Source: an uncultured Eubacteriales bacterium
GTDB lineage: Bacteria; Bacillota_I; Bacilli_A; RF39; UBA660
DNA: 50,456 nt
Direction of reading: 5' to 3'
NCBI GenBank assembly: GCA_900320735.1
Contig: ONTJ01000023.1
Location: 1 to 50,456, forward strand
Position 1 is the first letter of the stretch. The number at the start of each line of letters is the position of its first letter. Made by a program: the position numbers and the translations under genes. Positions 8,565-15,090 of the stretch are shown in pieces. Below the pieces are notes generated by a model. The model saw nothing but the letters and a program-made list of their open reading frames with translations, did no database searches and was not told where the DNA came from.

Positions 8565-9150
8565 TATTTGAACCACCTTTTTTATTATATTTATTTATAA
8601 TATTATCTAAAATTTCTATATATTCAATTCTAGGATAATAATTTTGTCTTAATAAATAACCATGAGTCTTTATATATTCATATGGTATTGACTTTCTTTC
8701 ATTGTTGTCTATAAATTCTTTTATATATCTTGTTTCGAGTAAATATACTTCATTCAAAACAACAAATGAAATTATTAAAAATGAAATTCCACCATGCCTT
8801 TCAACACTTATTAAGTGTCTTATTTGATGGGCATGAATATTACTTAGAGGAAATGATGTTTTTGATCTAGTTTCCTTAGCATCAAAATCAATATATTTTC
8901 CTTTATAAATTCCATTGTAATCAGTTGTAGATGGTATTTCATAATAAGCTTCTTTTATTTTTGTATTGATTCTATTATTATAATCTACTTTTACTACTTT
9001 TATGGGAGTAGGTTTCTTATAAATAATTGCAATATCATTTTCAAGATAATACTTATTAGTTATATTGATATCATCTTCTAAATTCATTCCTCTATTACTA
9101 TATATAATAGGTTTACTATTAGATACAACTTTTTTATTTGGGTAATTCAT
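8548..9150 (-). CDS. recU: Holliday junction resolvase RecU
   Basis: 200 aa, full length. RecU cuts Holliday junctions during recombination and chromosome segregation. The family block YKGKYIDFDAKETRSKTSFP (about 82-101) contains the catalytic D, E and K of the restriction-endonuclease-like fold, followed by HAHQIRHL. Its start has AGGTGATGAT upstream. It is the first gene of a two-gene operon with ponA; the ponA Shine-Dalgarno and start lie within the last codons of recU, so the two are likely translationally coupled. Confidence 0.94.
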   Translation of the reverse strand: MNYPNKKVVSNSKPIIYSNRGMNLEDDINITNKYYLENDIAIIYKKPTPIKVVKVDYNNRINTKIKEAYYEIPSTTDYNGIYKGKYIDFDAKETRSKTSFPLSNIHAHQIRHLISVERHGGISFLIISFVVLNEVYLLETRYIKEFIDNNERKSIPYEYIKTHGYLLRQNYYPRIEYIEILDNIINKYNKKGGSNNEKVN

Positions 9151-9165
9151 ATCATCACCTATTTA

Positions 9166-9171
9166 ATTATA
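9166..9171 (-). promoter_or_regulatory. Candidate -10 box for recU-ponA
   Basis: TATAAT on the minus strand, 16 nt from the recU start codon. No convincing -35 at 17-bp spacing. Confidence 0.45.
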
Positions 9172-9313
9172 CTATATATCTAAAAAAATTGGTAGTTAAA
9201 AAGCTAAAAAAAATGAATTAGATTGAAGGAAAAAGTCTTCTTATAACATTCTTTGTCGAGTTTAATGAAAATAATATTCAAGTATGTTAATTTACTATTG
9301 GAGGAAAAATAAA

Positions 9314-9403
9314 ATGAATAATTTATATCTTATTTATGTATTTACGAATATGATGGAAGATGTGGAAGATAGTAAACTTGATTTATTGTTAACCTTCCTG
9401 TAA
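9314..9403 (+). CDS. Possible 29-residue peptide upstream of gpsB
   Basis: A short ORF starting at an ATG preceded by TTGGAGGAAAAA, a strong Shine-Dalgarno at good spacing. The product has a hydrophobic start (MNNLYLIYVFTNMM), an acidic middle (EDVEDSKLD) and a hydrophobic end (LLLTFL). It lies in the roughly 320-nt region between the divergent recU and gpsB genes, and the gpsB promoter starts 20 nt after its stop codon. No family is recognised. It could be a small protein, a leader peptide or chance; the ribosome site is the main support. Confidence 0.35.
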   Translation: MNNLYLIYVFTNMMEDVEDSKLDLLLTFL

Positions 9404-9423
9404 AGGTGGTAAATAGATGTAAA

Positions 9424-9452
9424 TTGACAAAAATAGTATTTTTTGTGATAAT
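9424..9452 (+). promoter_or_regulatory. Promoter of gpsB (and probably rnpB)
   Basis: TTGACA, 17-bp spacer, GATAAT. It is one of the best consensus promoters in the window; the predicted start is just upstream of the gpsB ribosome-binding site. Confidence 0.8.
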
Positions 9453-9473
9453 TGTTGTGTAGAGGTGGAGAAA

Positions 9474-9800
9474 ATGTCAAAAGAAATTTTATTAAATCCA
9501 GAAATGATTTATAATTGGGAATTTAAAGTGGATGCTAGAGGATATAGACCTCAAGAAGTTGATAAAGTGCTTGATATGTGTAGTAGTGATTATCGAACTT
9601 ATGAGTCTATAGTAAAAGAACAAAAAGCACAAATAGAGGCGCTTAATAATGAAGTATTAATATTAAAACAAAAATTAAGAAACGCAAAAGCAAATATGGA
9701 TTTAGTAAAGAATAATAGTAGTAGACAAGTTACTAATATTGACCTCCTACGTAGAATATCCGAACTAGAAAAAATAGTTTATGGAGATAGAGAAGAATAA
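9474..9800 (+). CDS. gpsB: Cell-division/cell-wall coordinator GpsB (DivIVA-like)
   Basis: 108 aa from the ATG at 9474; the alternative GTG at 9465 lies inside the Shine-Dalgarno AGAGGTGG. GpsB shuttles PBP1 between side wall and septum. The N-terminal DivIVA-like segment contains FKVDARGYRPQEVDKVLD (about 17-34), followed by a coiled coil (about 40-75) and a short helical C-terminal trimerisation segment (LLRRISELEKIVYG). Its neighbours fit: the PBP1A gene is divergent next door and rnpB is directly downstream, as in Bacillus. The last bases of the gene form the first arm of the RNase P RNA P1 helix. Confidence 0.93.
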   Translation: MSKEILLNPEMIYNWEFKVDARGYRPQEVDKVLDMCSSDYRTYESIVKEQKAQIEALNNEVLILKQKLRNAKANMDLVKNNSSRQVTNIDLLRRISELEKIVYGDREE

Positions 9801-10149
9801 TTTTTTAGGTAAACGCTGCATGTATATGTAGAGGAAAGTCCATGCTCGCACTGTCCTGTAATGGCAGTAGTGTTTGTGTATAGGGAAAAAATAACCTATA
9901 GTAACGTAAGTTAACGACGAAATTTTATCCTAAGGTTAAGACTATGGATAAAATTCATAAAGTACCACAGTGACGAATTTTTTCGAAAGAAAAAAGTGAA
10001 ACGTTGGTAAACTCCGCAAGCGAGAAACCCAAATTTTGGTAGGGGAACCTTTAAAAGGGAATAATAACTGATTAAGGGATGATTTTTTATCATAGATAAA
10101 TGTTTACCACCTAGAAATAGGTACAGAACATGGCTTATTAAAAATTATT
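9796..10149 (+). ncRNA. rnpB: RNase P RNA (class B, Bacillus type)
   Basis: The catalytic RNA that matures tRNA 5' ends. Diagnostic blocks in order: the P3 hairpin, then GAGGAAAGTCCATGCTCGCA (P4/CR-I); CACAGTGACGAA; GCGAGAAACCCAAATTTTGG; GTAGGGGAACC (the L15 GGU that pairs with tRNA CCA); and ACAGAACATGGCTTA (CR-V) near the 3' end. P1 is AATAATTTTTTA (9796-9807) with TAAAAATTATT (10139-10149); P2 is GGTAAAC (9808-9814) with GTTTACC (10102-10108). The 5' arm of P1 overlaps the gpsB stop codon, so the ends given are from pairing and may be off by a few bases. The RNA is likely cut from a gpsB-rnpB transcript or started inside gpsB. Confidence 0.95.
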
Positions 10150-10177
10150 ATTTTTATAAAATTAAGGAGTGAAAAAG

Positions 10178-10642
10178 TTGAAAGAAATAGGAGAACTTTT
10201 AAGTGAAACACGAACTCAAAATGGTGTAACTATTGATGAAGCAGCTGAAGATTTAAACTATAAAATATCTCAACTCGAAGCAATTGAAAATGGTGATTTT
10301 AAAAATTTTAAAGATATATTTTTACTTAAATGCATAATTAGTGATTATGCTAAGTATTTAGGCCTTGATTCAGAAAAAATAATAGATGAATTTAATGAGT
10401 TTGTTTTTGAGTCAACATCAAAAATACCAATAGATGATATTGAAAGGGCAAGTAAGAAAAAAGAAGATGACAAAATAATGTCACCATACACAAAACAAGA
10501 AAAAGAAAAAAGTAAGTTACCACTTATACTATTTATAATATTGATTGTATTAATCATAACATTTGTTATCGTAACTGTATATAATAGTAGTAAAGATAGT
10601 TCTACAAGTGATAATTTAAGAATAAGTTTAGGGGAGAAGTAA
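10178..10642 (+). CDS. RodZ/YmfM-like membrane protein with helix-turn-helix domain
   Basis: 154 aa from a TTG start at 10178, 8-9 nt after AAGGAG; the in-frame GTG at 10169 overlaps that Shine-Dalgarno. The N-terminal Cro-like HTH (about 1-70: IGELLSETRTQNGVTIDEAA and LEAIENGDF) is the RodZ type. A polar linker with EDDKIMSPYTKQEKEKSK follows, then one membrane segment (about 115-137) and a very short external tail, so the usual periplasmic domain is missing. RodZ anchors MreB to the membrane and sets cell shape. It lies just upstream of a pgsA-like gene and recA, the same order as in Bacillus (ymfM-pgsA-recA region). Confidence 0.78.
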   Translation: MKEIGELLSETRTQNGVTIDEAAEDLNYKISQLEAIENGDFKNFKDIFLLKCIISDYAKYLGLDSEKIIDEFNEFVFESTSKIPIDDIERASKKKEDDKIMSPYTKQEKEKSKLPLILFIILIVLIITFVIVTVYNSSKDSSTSDNLRISLGEK

Positions 10643-10643
10643 T

Positions 10644-11192
10644 ATGAAAGGAAAACTACTAAAAACAAAATTTGTATTATCAGTATTGATAGTTTTCATG
10701 TTATTATTTCCATTTAGTATGTTAAATATCAGCTTTAACAAATATCTTATAAATTCACAAGTAATATTAGATACAAAAATGGTAATAGTTGCGGTTATAT
10801 TAACCATATATGCAATAACATATTTTATTTCAAAATATAAAGGTAATATAGACAAAAGAATAAGTTTATTATTTGATGAAATATCTATTGATACGGTTCT
10901 TATAATATTGTCATCTTATGGGTATATAAGTCCAATAATTACTGTGGTAGTAGTTCTAAGACATATTATTTTAGCAACATTAACAAGTGATGAGATTAAT
11001 GATAATATGAATGTAGAAATGGTATTATTGATAATTGGAATAATATTAAAATTAATAAATAATTTACCAATGGAATTCATTGGAATTGCACTTGATGAAT
11101 TTTTCTTGATTGCTGGAACGATATTATGCTTTATATTAACAATGAATCACATATTATCATATAAGAAAATAATAAATAAAAATGATAAGTAA
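10644..11192 (+). CDS. PgsA-like CDP-alcohol phosphatidyltransferase homologue lacking the catalytic motif
   Basis: 182 aa with about five to six hydrophobic segments. Position (rodZ-like gene, this gene, recA) is where Bacilli carry pgsA. The segment about 64-110 (KGNIDKRISLLFDEIS ... VVLRHIILATL) aligns by eye with the PgsA region FGKFLDPLADK ... ISREF, keeping the spacing and the Arg. The CDP-alcohol phosphotransferase signature (D-x2-DG-x2-AR-x8-G-x3-D-x3-D) is absent; its aspartates are mostly replaced. True PgsA makes phosphatidylglycerol phosphate. This copy is therefore probably inactive or repurposed. GGGGAGAAG precedes the ATG; a terminator follows. Confidence 0.55.
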   Translation: MKGKLLKTKFVLSVLIVFMLLFPFSMLNISFNKYLINSQVILDTKMVIVAVILTIYAITYFISKYKGNIDKRISLLFDEISIDTVLIILSSYGYISPIITVVVVLRHIILATLTSDEINDNMNVEMVLLIIGIILKLINNLPMEFIGIALDEFFLIAGTILCFILTMNHILSYKKIINKNDK

Positions 11193-11210
11193 AACTATCA
11201 TTTTTATTTT
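11178..11210 (+). terminator. Terminator after the pgsA-like gene
   Basis: AAAAATGATA pairs with TATCATTTTT around an 8-nt loop containing the stop codon, followed by further T residues. Confidence 0.7.
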
Positions 11211-11220
11211 TATAAAAAAT

Positions 11221-11234
11221 AGAACAATTGTTCG
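11221..11234. promoter_or_regulatory. LexA (SOS) box of recA
   Basis: AGAACAATTGTTCG matches the Bacillota SOS-box pattern CGAAC-N4-GTTCG except for the first base. GAACAATTGTTC is a perfect 12-bp palindrome 9 nt upstream of the recA -35. Confidence 0.85.
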
Positions 11235-11242
11235 AAAAACAC

Positions 11243-11271
11243 TTGCAAAAAAAATTTTTATAGTATATAAT
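11243..11271 (+). promoter_or_regulatory. recA promoter
   Basis: TTGCAA, 17-bp spacer, TATAAT, directly downstream of the LexA box. Confidence 0.82.
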
Positions 11272-11304
11272 ATTATTGTATTCAGTTAAATAGGAGGAAA
11301 TAAG

Positions 11305-12324
11305 ATGGCAAAACAAGTAAATGACATTGATAAAGACAAAGTACTATCCCAAGTACTTGCTGATATAGAAAAACAATTTGGTAAAGGTGCAATCATGAAA
11401 CTTGGTGATGATACTCACAGAGAAATTGCGGTATCTCCAAGTGGATCGCTAACACTTGATTTAGCACTAGGAGTAGGTGGTTATCCAAAAGGAAGAATTA
11501 TAGAAATATATGGTCCTGAATCATCAGGTAAAACTACATTTGCACTTCATGCAATTGCGGAAGTACAAAAGGCAGGAGGAAGAGCAGCATTCATAGATGC
11601 TGAGCATGCACTTGATCCAATATATGCAAAAAATTTAGGCGTAGATATAAATAATTTATTACTTTCTCAACCTGATACTGGTGAACAAGCTTTAGAAATA
11701 TGTGAGGCATTAGTAAGAAGTGAAGCTATTAATATAGTTGTAATCGACTCAGTTGCAGCGTTAGTTCCACAAGCCGAAATAGAAGGTGAGATGGGGGATT
11801 CGCATGTAGGTCTTCAAGCAAGATTAATGAGTCAGGCATTAAGAAAATTATCTGGAACTATCAACAAAACTAATACAATTGCAATATTTATAAATCAGTT
11901 AAGAGAAAAAGTAGGCGTTATGTTTGGTAATCCAGAAACTACACCAGGTGGAAGAGCTCTTAAATTTTATTCTACAATCAGAATGGAAGTAAGGCGTAGT
12001 GAACAAATAAAGCAAGGTGACAATGTCATTGGTAATAAAACAAATGTCAAGATAGTTAAGAATAAAGTTGCACCACCATTTAAATCGGCAACACTTGAAA
12101 TTATGTATGGTGAAGGTGTTAGTAGAGAGTCTGAAATTATTGATTTAGCAACAGAAGCCAATATCTTAGAAAAAAGTGGTTCTTGGTATTCATACAATTC
12201 TGAAAAATTAGGACAAGGTAAAGAAACTGTTAAGGCTCTGCTTAGAGAAAATGTTAAATTAAAAGAAGAACTTGAAAACAAGGTAAGAGAACACTTTGGT
12301 ATAGCAATAAAAAAGGAAAAATAA
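11305..12324 (+). CDS. recA: Recombinase RecA
   Basis: 339 aa, normal length. It forms filaments on single-stranded DNA for homologous recombination and activates LexA self-cleavage. Walker A GPESSGKT is at about 70-77, Walker B-type [11 protein letters not shown] at about 140-150; the DNA-binding loop region with [13 protein letters not shown] and the conserved INQLREK are intact. AGGAGG precedes the ATG. It is preceded by a LexA box, so it is damage-induced and feeds back on its own repressor. It ends at its own terminator, with a helicase gene downstream. Confidence 0.98.
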   Translation: MAKQVNDIDKDKVLSQVLADIEKQFGKGAIMKLGDDTHREIAVSPSGSLTLDLALGVGGYPKGRIIEIYGPESSGKTTFALHAIAEVQKAGGRAAFIDAEHALDPIYAKNLGVDINNLLLSQPDTGEQALEICEALVRSEAINIVVIDSVAALVPQAEIEGEMGDSHVGLQARLMSQALRKLSGTINKTNTIAIFINQLREKVGVMFGNPETTPGGRALKFYSTIRMEVRRSEQIKQGDNVIGNKTNVKIVKNKVAPPFKSATLEIMYGEGVSRESEIIDLATEANILEKSGSWYSYNSEKLGQGKETVKALLRENVKLKEELENKVREHFGIAIKKEK

Positions 12325-12338
12325 TTCCTTTTTTTTAA
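12309..12338 (+). terminator. recA terminator
   Basis: AAAAGGAA pairs with TTCCTTTT; the recA stop codon is in the loop and eight T residues close the structure. Confidence 0.8.
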
Positions 12339-12387
12339 TGGATTTTTTTAAAATTTTAGCAAATATATATATTAGGAGGAATAAAAT

Positions 12388-13782
12388 ATGGATGTTTTCA
12401 ATATAAATGGCTATACTTTGGATGATAATCAGAAAAAGGCAATTACAACGGAAAAAGAAAATGTTCTATTAATTGCAGGAGCGGGTTCAGGAAAAACCAG
12501 CACAATCGTAGGCAAAATCCGATATTTAGTGGAATATAAAAATATAGATTGTAACCAAATATTATGTATCTCATTTACCAATAAGTGTGTTGATAATTTA
12601 AAAAATATGCTACTCAATGATTATGGCTATAATATAGATGTATACACATTTCATAAATTATCACTAGATATAATAAAATCATACTCAAAAGATATAAGTG
12701 TTTCAGATGAAAAATTACTTGATTATGTAATTAATGAATTTTTTTATAGATTTGTGCATGACAAACGGTTACTAAAAAAAGATGAGTATAAAATGCTTAT
12801 AAATACGATCAAAACTTTCATAAACATATTTAAAACAAAAAACTATAATATAGATAAATTTAATACAATTTTAAAAAAAATAAAATATTCAAATAAGTAT
12901 ATTTTAATATGAATTATTAAATGCATTTATATAGAGTACCAAGAAGAACTAAAAAGTACATGCGAAATAGATTTTAATGATATGATAAATTATGCATATG
13001 ATACTTTGAATAAAAATAGAAACATGAAATCATATAAATATATAATTATTGATGAATACCAAGATACTTCATACTCAAAGTATAAATTAATGTCCAAGAT
13101 AAAAGAAATAACTAATGCAAAATTATTTGCTGTAGGAGATGATTTTCAATCAATTTATAGATTTACTGGATGTGATTTAAATATATTTATAAATTTTAAA
13201 AAATATTTTAAGAATAGTAAGATACTCAAAATTAATAATACATATAGAAATTCTAAAGAATTGATATATGTCTCTGGACACTTTATTATGAAAAATAAAT
13301 ATCAAATTAGGAAAAAATTAAAATCAAATAAGAGTATAGATAGGCCAATAATTGTTATATTTACTAATAATTGTAAAAAAGTATTATATGATTTAATAAA
13401 TAAAATAGATACAAATATTTTAATACTTGGAAGAAATAATAATGATATATACAATGTAGATTCTAATTTTAGTGAAAGCGATAAAGTTAGATATATGACA
13501 GTTCATAAATCAAAGGGATTAGAAGAAGATAATGTAATAATCATTAATTTAAATGATTGTATCAGTGGTTTTCCAAATAAGATAAAAAGCGATAATATAC
13601 TTAGTCTTATATTGGAAGAAAAGGAACTATATCCCTATGATGAAGAAAGAAGATTGTTTTATGTAGCACTAACACGAACTAAAAATTATGTATATTTAAT
13701 ATCTGATAGAAGTAAACCATCATATTTTATAAGAGAAATTGTAAGAGATTATGAAAAATATATAAAAGTATTATTTTATTAA
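12388..13782 (+). pseudogene. UvrD/Rep-type DNA helicase interrupted by a single in-frame TGA
   Basis: A superfamily 1 helicase gene with one reading frame from the ATG at 12388 to the stop at 13780-13782, broken only by TGA at 12910-12912 (codon 175). All helicase motifs survive: Walker A AGAGSGKTS (about 30-38), CISFTNK and TFHKLS before the stop; IDEYQDTS (motif II), GDDFQSIYRF (III), TYRNS (IV), MTVHKSKGLE (V) and RRLFYVALTRTK (VI) after it. The stretch straight after the TGA reads YIEYQEELKS and IDFNDM, as expected for the family. Without the stop it would be 464 aa, compact because the 2B-type region is missing. Partial products could start at the ATG at 12982. It may be a recent nonsense mutation, recoding or a sequence error. 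Confidence 0.8.
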
Positions 13783-13799
13783 TATTGAATAAAATAATA
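13769..13799. repeat. 12-bp perfect inverted repeat between the helicase and tspO
   Basis: TATTATTTTATT (13769-13780) pairs with AATAAAATAATA (13788-13799) around AATATTG. There is no T-run after it, and the tspO Shine-Dalgarno follows directly. The stem is all A-T, so it is a weak terminator candidate or a leader hairpin. Confidence 0.5.
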
Positions 13800-13813
13800 T
13801 TAGGAGGGAATAT

Positions 13814-14263
13814 ATGAAAAAAATATTATTTTATATATTAATTACAGTGTTTATAGGATCTATACCTAGCTTTTTTTTAAATATAAGTGATAAATATAAA
13901 TCATTAAATAAACCACCGTTTTCGCCACCAGGATTTTTATTTCCTATAGTGTGGACTATTTTATTTGTTTTAATGGGAATCTCAATATATAAGATAGTAA
14001 AAACTGGTTCACAAAATACAAAAGAAGCTAAACTTATTTACTTTATACAGCTTATTGTAAATGCACTTTGGACACCAATATTTTTTGGATTAGATGAATA
14101 CTTCCTAGCATTCTTATGGATTCTTATGCTTATATTACTTGTAATTACTATGCTTATAATATTTAGTAAAATAGATAAAATTAGTGTATACTTAAATATA
14201 CCTTATTTATTATGGCTATTATTCGCGTGTTATCTTACGTTTGGTACATTTATACTAAATTAA
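13814..14263 (+). CDS. TspO/MBR family membrane protein
   Basis: 149 aa with five hydrophobic segments, as in the family. The signature KPPFSPPGFLFPIVWTILF (about 35-53) and the Trp-rich ALWTPIFFG (about 92-100) are clear. TspO proteins bind porphyrins and related ligands in the membrane and are linked to stress responses; the physiological role here is unknown. AGGAGGG lies before the ATG. It is 31 nt after the broken helicase gene, with a perfect AT hairpin between, and is followed by a separate promoter-like TATGATACAAT (14281-14291) before the next gene. Confidence 0.92.
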   Translation: MKKILFYILITVFIGSIPSFFLNISDKYKSLNKPPFSPPGFLFPIVWTILFVLMGISIYKIVKTGSQNTKEAKLIYFIQLIVNALWTPIFFGLDEYFLAFLWILMLILLVITMLIIFSKIDKISVYLNIPYLLWLLFACYLTFGTFILN

Positions 14264-14318
14264 ATTGCATATTAAATAAATATATGATACAATACAAGCA
14301 AAGTAGAAGGATTGTATT

Positions 14319-15047
14319 ATGAAAAACATTAATTATTATTCAATTGAATTTAAGAACATGGGACGACTAGTAGTTAACACTAGGAGCAAACTTTTTTTAG
14401 ATAGTAAGAATTTACTTTATAAAATATTTAATGATAATGATGTGAATAAGTTAAAAATAAAAAGTAAAAAGATAGAATTATTTTCGAATATCCGCAAGTC
14501 ATACATTAATAGTCCAAAAAGTAAAATAACAGAGCATAATATATTTAGAGGATATACATCCAAGTATATTAATGGAACTTGTTTATCTGAATTAGATCAA
14601 CTACAATTTGCGAAAGCACTTTTAGAAACATCAAAGAGACTATCCGATATACATGAACTAAAAGAAAATATAGTTGTAGGTGACATGCATTTTAAAAATG
14701 TAATAGTGGATAAAAATTTAAAACCTCATTTTATTGATGTGGATAGTTATGGAATTGGTAAATATGAGAGTGACGATATACCATTAGAACTATATATCTA
14801 TTGTAAAATTATGAACTACAAGATTGAAAAAAATCAAGATTATGATAGATTATCATTTGTATTGTCAACATTTAAAACAATATTTAAAGATAATTTAATA
14901 AATGTAAGTCCAATGGATTATAAATTTGCCTCTAAAAAATATAGTTTTTTAGATAATGAAAAGATTGAAAGCTTATATTTAAAATTACGAAGTGAACATT
15001 CATCATTACCAGATGTACCATATATATACGAACTAACTAAAGAATAG
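14319..15047 (+). CDS. Divergent protein-kinase-fold protein
   Basis: 242 aa, no membrane segment. VVGDMHFKNVIVD (about 119-131) resembles the HGDLHxxNILV catalytic loop of kinase and aminoglycoside-phosphotransferase folds, and FIDVDSYGIG (about 138-147) resembles the following metal-binding DxD/DFG segment. In the catalytic loop the leading His is replaced by Val, while the Asp and Asn are kept. An N-lobe ATP-binding Lys cannot be assigned with certainty (YKIFND, about 34-39, is a candidate). The substrate is unknown. It has its own promoter-like upstream sequence and a terminator, and sits between tspO and addB with no clear functional link. Confidence 0.6.
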   Translation: MKNINYYSIEFKNMGRLVVNTRSKLFLDSKNLLYKIFNDNDVNKLKIKSKKIELFSNIRKSYINSPKSKITEHNIFRGYTSKYINGTCLSELDQLQFAKALLETSKRLSDIHELKENIVVGDMHFKNVIVDKNLKPHFIDVDSYGIGKYESDDIPLELYIYCKIMNYKIEKNQDYDRLSFVLSTFKTIFKDNLINVSPMDYKFASKKYSFLDNEKIESLYLKLRSEHSSLPDVPYIYELTKE

Positions 15048-15064
15048 GAATATTCTTTTTTTTT
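15039..15064 (+). terminator. Terminator of the kinase-like gene, fused to the next promoter
   Basis: AAAGAATA and TATTCTTT pair around a GGAA loop; the T-run (15057-15064) runs into the TATG of the following promoter. Confidence 0.82.
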
Positions 15065-15074
15065 ATGGTATAAT
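15064..15074 (+). promoter_or_regulatory. Extended -10 promoter for addBA
   Basis: TATGGTATAAT directly after a terminator T-run, with no -35. The ATG is 16 nt downstream, so the predicted leader is only about 10 nt and contains GGTGG. Confidence 0.7.
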
Positions 15075-15090
15075 TGAAACTGGTGGTAGT

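Noticed and set aside
12910..12912. TGA read as tryptophan (Mycoplasma-type code) or selenocysteine
   Set aside because: Several complete genes end in TGA and Trp is encoded by TGG throughout; no selenocysteine-type context or hairpin was noted after this TGA. The stop is treated as real.
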